64,000 nt of DNA from Adineta steineri (taxonomy: Eukaryota > Rotifera > Eurotatoria > Adinetida > Adinetidae). Of this stretch, positions 13,521 to 25,912 are shown one piece after another. The notes below the pieces were generated by a model. That model searched no databases and was not told the origin of the DNA. It saw only the letters and a program-made list of their open reading frames with translations. How positions within the stretch are numbered: position 1 is the stretch's first letter; every line of letters starts with the position of its first letter. The stretch covers positions 205,479 to 269,478 of the forward strand of contig CAJNOI010000027.1 in assembly GCA_905250115.1 (NCBI GenBank), written 5' to 3'. Made by a program: the position numbers and the translations under genes.

Positions 13521-15458
13521 AAGAAAACAATAGATTTTATTTTTTTATTTATACAGATGTTTCATTATTTGTTGTGAATCTCTTCTTCATTTTCTTTCTT
13601 CTTCTTCTTCTGTCAATTGTACACTAAATTAATTTGTGTTACCGACAATATGTAAGCAAAGCAATTTAGAAATATTTTTTTTCTTTCCGATTTATATTAA
13701 CAAATGCAAATTTAAAACGAGACAATTTTTTTTATTAATAATATAAGATAGACAATTTCATATTTATTTTCTTTATACTATTAAGTATTTTCTTATGAAA
13801 ATAGGCTTTTGCATTATTGTTGATGGAGAATTCCTTCCGATTCTTAGCGTTTATAATTGCTGTTTATCTTTGGAATGTTAGGCATGGATGATAATTTTCA
13901 TTCTGACAGAAATAGTCTTGTTTTGATGAAGAATTCTTTTCTATAGAAAATATTGCTTTTAGAAATTACTTTTTTCGGTCAAGTATTAGAGTACATAATT
14001 ATCATAGGTTAAAGAAAAAGAACAGATGAATATAATTAGAAATAATAGTCATATCAAATATATTGTTTCTTAAAACAATTAGATCAACTAATTGATTCCT
14101 ACGAAAAGTCTCACATAGATTTGTATTGAAAATAAGATGGTTGAGGAATACTTTGAATGTATAATAGAATGTGTATGTTCGATATGATAAAGCTGTTATT
14201 ATTTCTTTTTCTAAATAAAAATACCAATAATATTTGCTAAACTATTTTTGAATTGAAATATAACTGATTTATAAAAGTAATAAACATGCTGTGATTGACA
14301 AAAGAATCAAAAGATTTCAATACAAATTTGAGAGAAGGGATTATCAATATATATTAAAGTATTAATGCAAATGTATGGACGAAAAACAACTGTGTACCAA
14401 CAACAATAAACTTTTTTTTTTAATTAGGATAAGTAGACTTCTAATATTGATTCATTCTTTTCATAATCGAAACTATGCAAAAATCTTCTAAAGCATTTAT
14501 AAACATAATGCGAATATCATTTCTCTTCGTACGATATCAAATATTACGCTTGTATAATGACTTATCTTTTCGAATTGCTTGTAGTAATTATATTAAAGAC
14601 ATTTGATTATATTAGATGGAGAGAATCGGTGATTTTATTCCAAAAAACACGAGTATATATAGGTGGAATAGATAAAGAGGAGGATTTGCCGAGAAGTTTC
14701 TTCTCTTTATTAAGTTCAGGAAGAAAGATTGACAATGGATCGAGGTCCAAAAAAGTGACACAGATACATAAGTACTTGAAGTACGAAAGAGAAGCAAAAT
14801 ATAACTATGTAACATTACTGATATTCTTTTTAAAAGTTTTCCAAGTTACAAAAAAAAACTCATCAGTAAATACTTCAATAAAATGACACGAAATTATAAG
14901 CATTTAGGAAGATTATTTCAAATGTCTAAAGCATGATGACTGGTATTTCAAATGATTATTATTAACGGAAACGTCAGTGGTAGGAGTAAATCTTTCAAAC
15001 GTCAGTTATAGTACTTGAAAAGTTTTTAAAATTTATTCACTAATCAGCTTACATCTTTATTCTTCTATTGTATATAATACGGAAAATCATTTATTTTTTC
15101 ACGTGTGCCAGATTATATTAAAAATAAAACTTAAGATATTTTCTGAAATGTTAAAGTATGAATAGAAATACTAAAAAAGTTGAAAATTTATTATTTGTTA
15201 TTTTTATCATCATTTCAAAAATATTTAATAAAAAAGTATGTCAATCAATTCGAGTAAATACATACGAAATGATTATTATTCTATGAGAAAGAAAAAGCGT
15301 TTCTATCAAAAAAGATTGTTTTTATTTTTACTGATGTCTTTTGAAACACATCTAAACATCATTTTTTTTGGATTGACAGAAAAAAAAAGAAAAGAAATTT
15401 GAGATTTAAACACACACACACACACATCGATGTAACAATTTCAAACAAATATTTTTTT
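13521..15458. other. Non-coding spacer between convergent genes
   Basis: About 1.9 kb of AT-rich sequence between the stops of the kinase (+) and the Ser/Thr-rich gene (-). It has a CA microsatellite at about 15412-15426. Short open frames here have non-ATG starts and no coding character. Nothing else recognised. Confidence 0.5.
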
Positions 15459-16977
15459 TCATGGACTGTCTTTGCCTTGTATAAATGCATTTGATATTGT
15501 TTTTTTCTTCGTAAATCGTTTTTTCTTTTCCCATTCAATTGTATCTAATTGAAGTTTAGTGAGATGTGATAATTTATTTAATAAATCTTGAGGACAATTA
15601 GTAAATGGATCCGCATATTCATAATTTTCTATAAAAAATAGAAATTAATAAAAATCTTCTTCTTATTTTTTTATAAATTACCTCGAGAATGTGTTAATTT
15701 TTCTAAATGAATCCGTGATCGTGCATTTTGATGCAGATTTCTATTCGTCTGTTGTGATGATACATATGCTGTTGCCATTGATTGTTGTTTTGTTGGACGA
15801 ATTGTCGAAGATAGATTGGATTTAAATCGTTCAGCTGTTATTAATAAACTATTAGATGAGGGTGGTTCAACTATTGTTCTTTGTCGAAGAGTATTTCCAT
15901 TTGCTGCTGTACTTCGATAAGTAAATACAGATGAATTTGCTTGAAGATGACTACTAGTACTCATTGTCATTTGATTCGAAGGAATCGATATATCACCTGT
16001 AGGTGGAACAATTATTGGAGAATCATGATGAACTATTCGACGTTCTACAATATGATAAATAATGGACATACATACACGTGAAATTTACAAATCAATACTA
16101 TATGGTAAGAAAAAAGAAAAGATAAAGAAAAAGAGAGTTCTCTTTATTTTTTTTTATTGCTGTTTGCCTGACTTCTCGACAGTCTGTGTACGTTTTATTT
16201 CTCAACATTTAACATTGTCAGTTTTTCTTCTTACTCGATTGCATTCGGGTTGCCTCGTCAAATCATTCTCTTTTCTAACCATTACCACTCAATGTATTCT
16301 TTATTCTCTTTCTCTCTTTCTCTCAAAACTACATATGTTAAAAAATATAATTAAAATATTTAAATAAATCGTATAAAAAGAACAAGAAAAATCATTCTAA
16401 TCCTATATAGATTTTTTAATTAAAATTTACTTTGCCCTTCTATCTTTAATATTGGACTTAATCTTATTGGTGATGAAGATTGTGGAATTTTACAAGACAT
16501 ATTTGTATTCGTCGTTGATAAAGATGAATGTTTACTTGACATTTGTGAATTCGATATTGAACCATTACTAGCTTCTATATATTTAATAGAAATTAAATGG
16601 AAGGGTTTTTTTCTTCTTTTTCTTACGTTCTTTGGATAATTTAAAAATCATTACACTATCATTAATATAATTTAAACGTTGGGTATGTTTATTATTTGTT
16701 GAATTAACAAGTGTTTTGAATGATGAAACATAACGTTTTGGTGGTACAAGTAGTTCCGGTACATCTAAATGCATATATGTATATTAAATAGTATTATATA
16801 AATATCTATACTTTATTATACCTTGTCGTGTAATACGAATTGCTGATGTAGATGATGAAAGAACAAATGAATTAACAAGTTTTTCATCGAAAAATTGATT
16901 TCGTGATAATAAATGTCGATCATGTTTTTTAATATGAGATATTGATCGACGTTGAGGATCGGTTGGTGAAATTCTAT
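15459..16977 (-). CDS. Ser/Thr-rich low-complexity protein, unrecognised; 5' end not found
   Basis: Consecutive exons join in phase: about 16822-16977 (ISPTDPQRRSISHIKKHD...SAIRITRQ), about 16634-16766 (DVPELLVPPKRYVSSFKT...), about 16433-16564, 15682-16044 and 15459-15628. That is roughly 310 residues. The upstream exon begins at a splice acceptor, so at least one 5' exon with the start codon is missing; I could not identify it in 16978-18063. The protein is polar, rich in Ser, Thr, Asn and Gln, with short conserved-looking islands: PELLVPPKRYV, RLNYINDSVMIFKLSKE, the C-terminal YADPFTNCPQDLLNKLSHLTK, and WEKKKRFTKKKTISNAF. No signal peptide or membrane segment is seen. Family and function unknown; a cytoskeletal or ciliary scaffold would be a guess. 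Confidence 0.6.
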
Positions 16978-17291
16978 TAAAATAAAAAAAAGAAGTAAGA
17001 TATTATATAATAATCTATACAATTAAGAATGTAAACACTTTAAAATTTCTTTTACTGATGAATTTTGCAAGAATAGATTTCAATTCAATGAATGAAATAG
17101 GAACTTGATCAATCCATTAAATTATAATAATTATTCATGTCTGCAGATATTCGTATCATATTTAATCAGTAGAGAAGAAAAAGCATCTTTGTTATTGTAT
17201 ATGATCCTTCGCGTTGTTATGCACTTTATTAAAGTAGACACTGTATTTTATTCTATCAAAAGAACTATTTCAAACACTTATCAATAGAAAA

Positions 17292-17328
<37 letters not shown>

Positions 17329-18063
17329 AAATGATCTAGTATCAATAGCAAGTTTTTGATGCTTTAGGTAAAAAGAATTTTCTTGTTTGTTCGATTAATT
17401 AAAGTTATAAATTGAACATATAATATGAATAAATACGTTACATGTAGATATATTTTTATAAAAGGAACAGGTGATTTTGTTTTCCTAGTATTTGATTACT
17501 TAATTAAGCAAGAACAGAATGGTTGATAGAATCTATTCTTTTCTAATATTTTTGTTTTTAATATGATACTTTAGTTTTGATAGAAGGAAAAAACTATATT
17601 GATTCGAAAGAAATACTTGTATTGGAAATAAAATCATATATTTCGCTATGTTGAATAATCCTATAATTAAATACTGATAATAATTTGATCGGAATTTTAT
17701 GTTTTTAATCGCTTCATAACACTTCTGATTTTTTATAATACATAACTTTCTAGAGATAAAAATAGTTCATCTACATCTTTCAGATGGCGCTGGTTTCTAG
17801 TGCAATTCAAAGAAGATACTTTTAAACTTTATTGATTAATAATTAATAATAGAATCTTTATCGATATTATTACATCTTTTCAATTCATATAATAAAATAT
17901 ATCATATTCTTTTCTATTTGGATGGAAAAATAATCCAATCAGAATCAACTTCATAAGTTTGTCTATTCAACCACTTTTCGATTCGTTCTTTTTTTCGTAT
18001 TCATTATATTTAGTATTTATATTTAGTGGGTACGTGTGTGTCTTATTAAATATTATTTTAACT
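16978..18063. other. Non-coding spacer between divergent genes, with (GA)n microsatellite
   Basis: AT-rich spacer that should contain the missing 5' exon and promoter of the minus-strand gene and the promoter of the GTPase gene. A (GA)n run of about 14 units sits at about 17295-17322. No other structure recognised. Confidence 0.5.
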
Positions 18064-19492
18064 ATGACATCTGAAAATTCTACTCCACCTGCCACAGAAG
18101 AAATTCGTTTACTTCTTATCGGTCCGCCTAAAACTGGTCAATCGTCTATTGCAAATATTCTTGCTGGTTCAAATGTTTTTCCTGTTGGCGCATCAAGTTC
18201 AGTTGATTCTGCAACACCAACAACGCAATCAAGACATTTTACTAATAAAAAAATTCTTGTTGGCAAACATTTACTTATTGTAGATGCTCCTGTATGTTTT
18301 TACAAATTAAAAAATAACAAAAAATATATAAGATATTTTCTATTCTAGCCTTTATTTATATTAAAAGATTCAACATCAAATGAACAAGATATGAGACGAC
18401 TTGCTAAATGTGTGGCACTCGTTAGTCCCGGTCCACATGCAATTTTTCTTATACTAAGTTGCGACGATGCAAAAAATGAACGATTTGATATGAAACAAAT
18501 TGTAACGACTGTATTTGGTAAGGAATAAGTCTTTAGTTTATAAATAGTCATTACACATTCTTATAAAAATTCAGTTTTTGAAAATCTATCATTCAGCTTT
18601 ATTAAACTTGTTTTTCAAGCACTATCGTTAATGTCAATAGAGAAGTGTAACTATCAATAGTTCCGTTTAGAGTTGTTCGCTAAGATTAAAAAGTTTGACT
18701 TACAGATATACATGTCGACTAAAATTGTATCATATTACTCATAAGGAACGTGTCTGACATATATGTAATTACGAACGATCCACAGAAAATTATATTGAAG
18801 TTTTCGAATAGCGCTGTTAAACGATAATGTCTTATTCCAATGTAACTTCTTTCCAGATATGCTTATTCGAGTTTATTTTAGTTGATATATTTACTGAGCT
18901 TTCTAATTTTAGAAGAAAGAGAAAAAAAACTGAATTAATTATATGCACGTGATTAAAACTATTACCATATTCTATTTTAGGTGCCGAAGCCTTAGATCAA
19001 TCGATAGTTGTTTTTTCATTTATTGATCGTCTGCAACGAAAAGGAATTTCAGTTGATGATTGGATAAATAAAGAATGTAAACAACAAGCATTACTCGAAG
19101 CATGTGGTCATCGTTATTTAGTTATTGATTCATCACACAATGATCAAAATAAACATATAGAATTTCTCAATCGTTCATTAGCAATGTTAAATGAATTATG
19201 GAAACGTGAACGAATATTTAAATCGAAAATGTTTGACGACATTGAACAAGAAATTCAACGACAAGAAAAAAATCGTTGGGATTTATTTCAAAAGAAATAT
19301 GCGAATAATTTTCATGGTTCAGAAAAATCATTTCGTTTACTTTTACGTGAACATATGCGTGATGAATTAGAAAGAGAACCTATTATAGCTGAAGCTGATT
19401 ATCTTGTTGTTGAAAAATATTTACAACCTATCATTAAATCATTATTACAAGAAGTTGCACGTTATCTTGAAGAAGAAATTGCTAGTACTTAA
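18064..19492 (+). CDS. AIG1/GIMAP-like GTPase with degenerate nucleotide-binding motifs
   Basis: Three exons (18064-18291, 18349-18517, 18981-19492) join to 302 residues; intron 2 is unusually long for this window (463 bp). The AIG1 fold is suggested by the P-loop region IRLLLIGPPKTGQSSIANILAG, the switch region HLLIVDAP, the conserved box GPHAIFLILSC, and VFGAEALDQSIVVFSFIDRL, which matches the AIG1 pattern FGxEALxxTIVLFTxGD. The C-terminal about 100 residues are an amphipathic coiled-coil type helix, as in GIMAPs. The P-loop Lys is replaced by Gln (TGQSS instead of xGKSS), and the G3 motif lacks its Gly. GTP binding may therefore be weakened or lost. No C-terminal membrane anchor is seen. 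AIG1 genes are expanded in several invertebrates and linked to immunity or stress. Confidence 0.78.
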
Positions 19493-20164
19493 ATCGAACA
19501 ATATTTATACAAAAAAAAAAATAAACATAAATTTTATCCTTGCAATTACATTTTTCTTTTTGTTCTTTTTTTGTTTCATTTGTCAATGTATAACAGTAAA
19601 TCTCAATAGATTCGATCGATCGAACTGCTTTTGTTTTATTTTATGAAACCTATCCGAGCAAGAAATATGGATGTTGAGTATTTTTATAGAAGATTCTTAA
19701 GTGTATTTATCTAATTAGCATATGAGGTTTATTCTTCCCAAAAAAGAAATCTATTCAATAGTGACTATAAACTAAATCATATAGATAACTTACATAGCCG
19801 ATGAACTGAAGAAAACATTCGTAGTAGCAATTGTCATTGTTTATAATAATCGTTGTGACGATTTCTATTCGTTTATTATTATTCGTAGCAGTCAATACGT
19901 ATAATTAAAAAATAACAATCATACACTTTGACACTATTCGTGATTAAAATAATAGATGAAAAGACGATGAAATATATACAGTTGAAAGAAAAAGTAAAAA
20001 TGAATATATATATATTTTTTCATAAAGAATATGCTTGTTAAGAAGAAGAAAAAAGAAATAAAAAAGTATAGAGTATGATTGTCGTTGTTATTGACATGTA
20101 GACATAATTTTATTTCATTTAAAAGGTCTCTTTTAAATCGATTTTTGTAGATTTATCAAACATC
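19493..20164. other. Non-coding spacer
   Basis: AT-rich spacer between the GTPase stop and mS23 on the same strand. It should contain the mS23 promoter. No repeat or further gene recognised. Confidence 0.5.
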
Positions 20165-21215
20165 ATGAGTCGACTTTGGAAAATCGGCTCAATCTTTTCT
20201 CGTGTATCAGGTATGATCGAAGGTGGACATTTAAAAACTACAGATATACCTATTTGGTATTCGATTTATAAACGTTTTCCACCAATACGTGAACCAAGAT
20301 ATTTATCTTTAACTGAAGGTGATATACCAAAAGCTTACAATCCACCTAAATTATTATATAATGAAGATATAATAAGACAAGCTTATTATGAAGATGTTGA
20401 TGATGGTGAAATAATAAAATTGAAGAATAATGATAGAAAATCACGTTCACAAGTATTTATTGATGAATATTTTAAATTAAAATCAAAACAAACAACGCCT
20501 ACTTCGCACACAAAATTATTTCGATTAACCTTAGAATATTTACAACAACATGGACATCCAATTATGTTTAAAATAGGTATTAAAAATAAACTTATTTATT
20601 TATTTAAATAAAAATATTTATGCACTATTAAAATATCAATTTTCTTAAATTCAAGGTAGTGAAGACAAATATCCCGAAATCACATCGGAATCAAATGAAG
20701 CAACTAAATCAATTGATAAGAACAATGAACAAATACAAAATCTATCTGTCGATACATTTGAAACGGAATGGGAACGTAATCATAGCGAAGGTTATTTCCC
20801 ATTAGGTAAAAATACATATCAATATCGTCGACTTCAACCTCATCGTGTTCAAACATCATTTGGTGAACAAGCTGTGAGTGATTCGGGTATTGCTCATCGT
20901 CGTACAGATGGTTATGTACATTCAACTGTACGTGGTGATGAAGTTAGACAAGTAGATAATACATATATGCCAGGTGAAAGTTTACAACCATTAACACCAC
21001 CAACATTTATTCAACAAAATATGCTTCGACATGGCAAAGTACACAATGTATTTACACGTGAACAATATGAAAAAGATCCATTTTTAAATTTACAAGATCG
21101 AGTGAAAAAATTAGAATATTACAAACAACCACCACTACATAACAAAGTTTTTAAAAGAAAATTTAAAGCAAAGAAATTTCTTGTTGATATACCTGGAATT
21201 TACGATAAAAAATAG
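20165..21215 (+). CDS. mrps23: Mitochondrial small ribosomal subunit protein mS23
   Basis: Two exons (20165-20576 and 20656-21215) join to 323 residues. The N-terminal about 130 residues match the mS23 family: SRLWKIGSIFSRVSGMI, then a Leu-Lys-x3-Ile-Pro-Ile-Trp segment, KRFPPIREPRY, YNEDIIRQAYYED and SQVFIDEYFKLK, each with a clear counterpart in vertebrate MRPS23 (GSIFSRT, LWFDVYDAFPPLREP, HEDRIRAKFY). The protein acts in the mitoribosome small subunit. It is much longer than the human protein (about 190 residues): the C-terminal about 180 residues (FETEWERNHSEGYFPLG ... FLVDIPGIYDKK) are an extra region that I do not recognise. It is followed 250 bp downstream by FANCL on the same strand. 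Confidence 0.85.
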
Positions 21216-21462
21216 ATTTCATTCAGATTTTGTCTTTTGTTGTTTTTTTCTTACAAAAAATACATATTATATCATAGGAATGATTGTTCTCATAATTTAG
21301 AAATTAATGTGTATATTAAAGATATTGACTATAATTTCGAAAGATTAATCAGATTGTATGCATTATACAAACAAAGAATGTACGGAAATCAGTAAAGAAT
21401 TTTGTATCTATTAAAATTATAATCCGATCGATTTCAAATGATATGATTCATTTAATTTAGAT

Positions 21463-22462
21463 ATGAATTCACTTTTATCTATATTTTCTTCGAATACATC
21501 TATTTCTAATAATTGTCCATCATTATCGAATATAACTCAATTTGTTCATGATACTCAATCATTTCTTCTTCTTCTTTCTAATATTGAAGAAATCGGTTGG
21601 TCATCAGTTCGATTATCTTCTTCATCAGATAATTCAATTCTAACGCTTCATCATACATATATTGATTTAGGAGATCGTTCACATGATTTATATATTGATA
21701 TATCACAACGTTGGCCAAATGAACGACCATGTTGTCGTACAAATCTTCCAGTTGAATTTACAATTGAAACCTGGTGTCCGAAAACAAGTCGTCTGATAGA
21801 AGTACTCAACAATTTTCATTCGCTTGTCGATAGTTTACAACCATTCTGGGCTCAATTAACTGAATTAGAACGAGATGCAATTGTCTTAGATACAAAACCT
21901 ATATCATATTCATCAACAACACGACGACTTAAAATTAATGATAATGTACATATAGAAATTCAGGTTAGAATATCAAAATCTATAATTCAAATTTTAAATT
22001 TATATGCTTTAGATTGATCCATTTAATTCATCGGCTTTTCCTTCGATTACTTTTCATGGTCCATCTATGCTTATTCGAACATTCGATGAACGTCTCGAAC
22101 AAAATCGTAGTCATTGGAATGAAGCACATTCAAATATAATATTAAATCTTGAACATATACTTGATATAACATTTCCAACGAATATTTTCTTTCAATCAAA
22201 ATCTCAAGCGAAAGATACTCAACAACAAGAATGTGGCATATGTTATGAATCAACAATTGATCTAAAAGAAAAAACGATTTATTGTGAAACAATAAATTGT
22301 TATAAACAATATCATGAATCATGTTGGAAAAGTTGGTTAAGAAAAAAAGTTCCACAAAGAAATGCTTGTGATGTATTAGATATTGTTGTTGATGAACGAA
22401 TAAATACAACAACAGCAAGTGGACCATGTCTTTTTTGTAAAAAAAATATTATTGTAAATTAG
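21463..22462 (+). CDS. fancl: FANCL-like E3 ubiquitin ligase, lacking the N-terminal ELF domain
   Basis: Two exons (21463-21963, 22013-22462; intron 49 bp) join to 316 residues. The central region matches the double-RWD (URD) domain: IEEIGWSSVRL, then RRLKINDNVHIEIQIDPF, corresponding to the human ARRIALGNNVSINIEVDP segment, and NIILNLEHILDITFP. The C-terminal RING-like domain is intact: CGICY, YCETINC, YHESCWKSWL and GPCLFCKKNI. FANCL mono-ubiquitinates FANCD2/FANCI in interstrand crosslink repair. Human FANCL has 375 residues; here only about 35 residues precede the URD, so the ELF domain is absent from this model. A splice acceptor-like TTTAATTTAG ends immediately before the ATG (21461), so an upstream exon is possible, but I saw no candidate in 21216-21460. 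Confidence 0.85.
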
Positions 22463-23673
22463 ATTCATCAAGAAATAGATTTTTATAGAAACGATATCGA
22501 AATAGAAATTAAAATATTTGTTTTTATTGAATGAGAATGAATCTCAATTATACTATAAACCATAATATAGAGAACGATGGAAGTGTATGCTCAGTCGATT
22601 AGAATTGATTTAAATAGATTAATCAATTTTATTTGCTTGAACTTAAGTAACTAAACCAACATAGAATGCATAAGGTTAAAATAATATATAAAACAGTATA
22701 TATTCTAATGAATTTCTATCTGAACAAATACAGTTATGTATCTCAGTGATTAACTTTGTTTTGTTATTCATGTTAACGCCTTTTTTAATCTGGTAATTAT
22801 ATTGAAATAAAGATATCATAACCATACATACTTAATTTTTTCTGCTACGTTAATACGCTCCACAAACTTTGTAAACTATTTTCATAAATAAATAATATAT
22901 GACAGTATATTGACCTAGGAGAAAACATGTCTGTATAGGAAGTTCAGATGAAAATTATGTCAAGCAATCATCTGACGTAAAAAATGCATTCTTGCATAAA
23001 TTCATCAAAATGGCAATGAGTATAAAGTTATAAGGCAACTGATCTATGAAGAATATAGCTTGAAGATATTCAGTACATGAATATAGATGTACACATTACA
23101 ATGTTAATTATCAGTGCACTTTCCTAATAGACCATCGCAAAATATCATTTTGATAGTTACTATTTGAAATGTTGATTTTGTTCATGAATCTTGAAGTTAT
23201 TCGAACTCTTAGTATCAATTCCAAATAAAAATTGCATTGATCACTATGGTAAGATAAAGAAACTACTCGATATAAAAAGAAACTGTTATTTAGACGTTCG
23301 TACAAAGCAGATGTCGCGCAATACTAATATGAATTTTTTTATATAAACCATAATAATCTAAAATAGATTCTAATGTCAAATAAAGATTATTATTGAAATT
23401 TCGATTGAATAATTTTCAACAATTGTTTTATTTAAAAACGTATCTGAATGGATGATATATTGATTAATAAAACAAACTAGTCTTACTATTCCTTTCCTTG
23501 AAGGAAAAAGAGAGAGACACAAGCACAATAAATAATAACTATAATCATATATAAGAACGACGTCAATGTCATTGTCGCTTTATTAATATTAACTGTTGCG
23601 CGAGAAAAGAAAAAGAAACAAAAAATGCTGCTCAAGTATTTCTTATTAATTTTTGTTAATATAGTCAAAATAG
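22463..23673. other. Non-coding spacer
   Basis: About 1.2 kb of AT-rich sequence between FANCL and the RING membrane protein. It should contain the latter's promoter. No coding exon or repeat recognised. Confidence 0.5.
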
Positions 23674-24178
23674 ATGGGTAGTAACTTAACAGCAATACCA
23701 TCTTCTGTTTCATTACCCATATTTGGGGTTGGTTTAACCACATTATGTTTAAGTTTATGTTTTTGTTGTTATTTATGGCGGTAAGTTTTCTATTTTTTCT
23801 ATAATAAAAATAAAAACGAAAATAATTTATTGAAAAATATTCTTTATATAGATTAAGACGAGATACATTGAGAGAAAAAGGCTATCGAAAAGATCAATAT
23901 ATGCGATGTAAAGTTAAAAATTCTGTACGTGGTTTGATTTTATATTTCCATTCGATAAAAAGAAAAATCTCTAAACTATTTTTCTCTCTATATAGAATTG
24001 TGTTATTTGTTTGGATGATTTTTATGAAGATGAAGAAATAGCTGTATGTCCATGTGAACATGCATTTCACAAACGTTGTTTATCACCTTGGTTACAACAT
24101 AATTGTACATGTCCTATGTGTAATATGTGTATTAAACCGGAAACATCTGGCTCATGTCAATTACCCGATATACTTTAA
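23674..24178 (+). CDS. Small membrane RING finger protein, RNF24/RNF122-like
   Basis: Three exons (23674-23780, 23852-23924, 23996-24178) join to 120 residues. One membrane segment near the N-terminus (PIFGVGLTTLCLSLCFCCYLW) is followed by a short basic juxtamembrane part (RLRRDTLREKGYRK) and a RING-H2 domain: CVICLDDFYEDEEIAVCPCEHAFHKRCLSPWL, ending CTCPMCNMCI. The FCCYLxRLR junction and CPCxHAFHxxCLxxWL...CPxCNM spacing match RNF24/RNF122, ER/Golgi-associated E3 ligases of about 150 residues. The protein is slightly shorter at both ends. The CPxCNMC pattern adds one extra Cys after the RING. Confidence 0.85.
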
Positions 24179-25912
24179 ACTAGATAAATGAAAGTTATTC
24201 TCGTTTATTTTTTTTTTACAAATAATTTTGTCAGTTATGTATAATTAAAAACAAATCAAAATTTTTAAAAAGAAGAAAACAACGTCTGTTTATGTATACA
24301 TCTATTATTATTATTATCGTATTTTAAATGTATATGTTATTTTCCGGTTTATTCTTTAATGTTTGTATATTGAAATACAGTGCTCAAAGTATTTTAATGA
24401 CTAAAAACGAATGTTTATTTCATCAATAAGTTTCAATGATTAAATTGACATATGAAGAATTTTTTCGTTGAAATAAAGATGATTATAATTGCATGTTATT
24501 CATATTAGAATAAGAAATACTCAGAGATTTATACATATAGATATATTTTCTTTTTCTCTTTCAGTAACAATGAAGTATATTATCGTTTTTGATTACTTTT
24601 TAATCGGATTTAAAACATAAAATGATTATACTGATGCTTGAGACAGTATTTTGAAGAAAAATTCTAATTGTAAATATACTATTGTAAGAAGTAATAAGAT
24701 TGTCATGACACATTCTCGTGACTAATCTATTAAATAATAATAATACAAGAAATTGACATTGAAATTAAATTTAATAAATAAAATTATTATCAAATGAGTC
24801 ATCGAGAAGAATCATCTAGTATACAGGATACAAACAAGTGTCTTGAGAAAAGTTGATAAGATCATCGCCTTAAAATAGAAGTTATTGTCTTTTTCTCTTT
24901 GAAAAATATTTCATTGATAATCTACATAGAATAGATTTTAGACGTTGTCTTTTTCTTTTGTTAATCTTGGAGAGACGCAGATCGATATATTTTAATTATG
25001 TAGTAAATGAATTACTCAAACCATTGTTTTCTATTAGATCCTTGTAAAATGTTGTTTATTCTGTTTTATTGATAAATATCAAAACAGATGTTTATCCTTC
25101 ATTCAGTTCTCGCGCATCGTTACTCTAGTATTAATAACGATTGTCTTGTATTCATTTTCTTGTCATTTATTCGATATAAATGTATTAAGATAGGTATTGT
25201 AACAAGTTCAAAGTGTAATAAGTTAAATAAATAAAAGTACACATCTTTTTTTCACAGACAAAATCATGAAAGAATAAAGCCAAAGAGTCTTTTCTAGATT
25301 AAAAGATGTCACTATTAATAACAGGACTGCATTCACTGATGATAGAGTGCAAAATATTTCTTTTAAAAGACTTTTTGATGATTGTCTATATACTTTATAA
25401 AGAACTAGACAGATGTATTTCATCAAATACATCTGTGAATAGCTTGAAATAGATTTTAATTATTCTAGACATAAATCATACTTCGAAAAATTAGTTCTTT
25501 CAGTTTCATATTTACTTTCTTCTTCTTGTTCAATGACATCATCATTTTTAATTATTTATTGAGGCTTCTATTTTTCTACTAATGTCAATTGTAATTAATT
25601 ATAAAATCAGCTGACAATATTTTTTCTTACTGTCTATATTTGCTCAACTTACTGAGTATCATATGTAGGCATTGCTCAATTTTAATCAATAGATGTCAGT
25701 TTACTTTATTTTATTTTAATTGAATATTTATGTAAAAGAAAAAAAGAAGATTAATTTTTTTGCTTATATTGTCGAAGAATGTTTTTGAAAATTTTCATTA
25801 TTCGAATGAAATTTTATTTGGTTAGAATATGTTGATATGACAACACGATTGTTCATGGGGAAGGAAAGAGTGGCGGGGTGTAGTGTGCATATTTTATTTC
25901 TTTTACCACAAA
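24179..25912. other. Non-coding spacer
   Basis: About 1.7 kb of AT-rich sequence upstream of the MDM1 gene; nothing recognised. A short G-rich patch (GGGGAAGGAAAGAGTGGCGGGG, split here as GGGGAAGG and GTGGCGGGG) lies at about 25857-25878, just upstream of the MDM1 start. It is a possible promoter element only. Confidence 0.4.
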
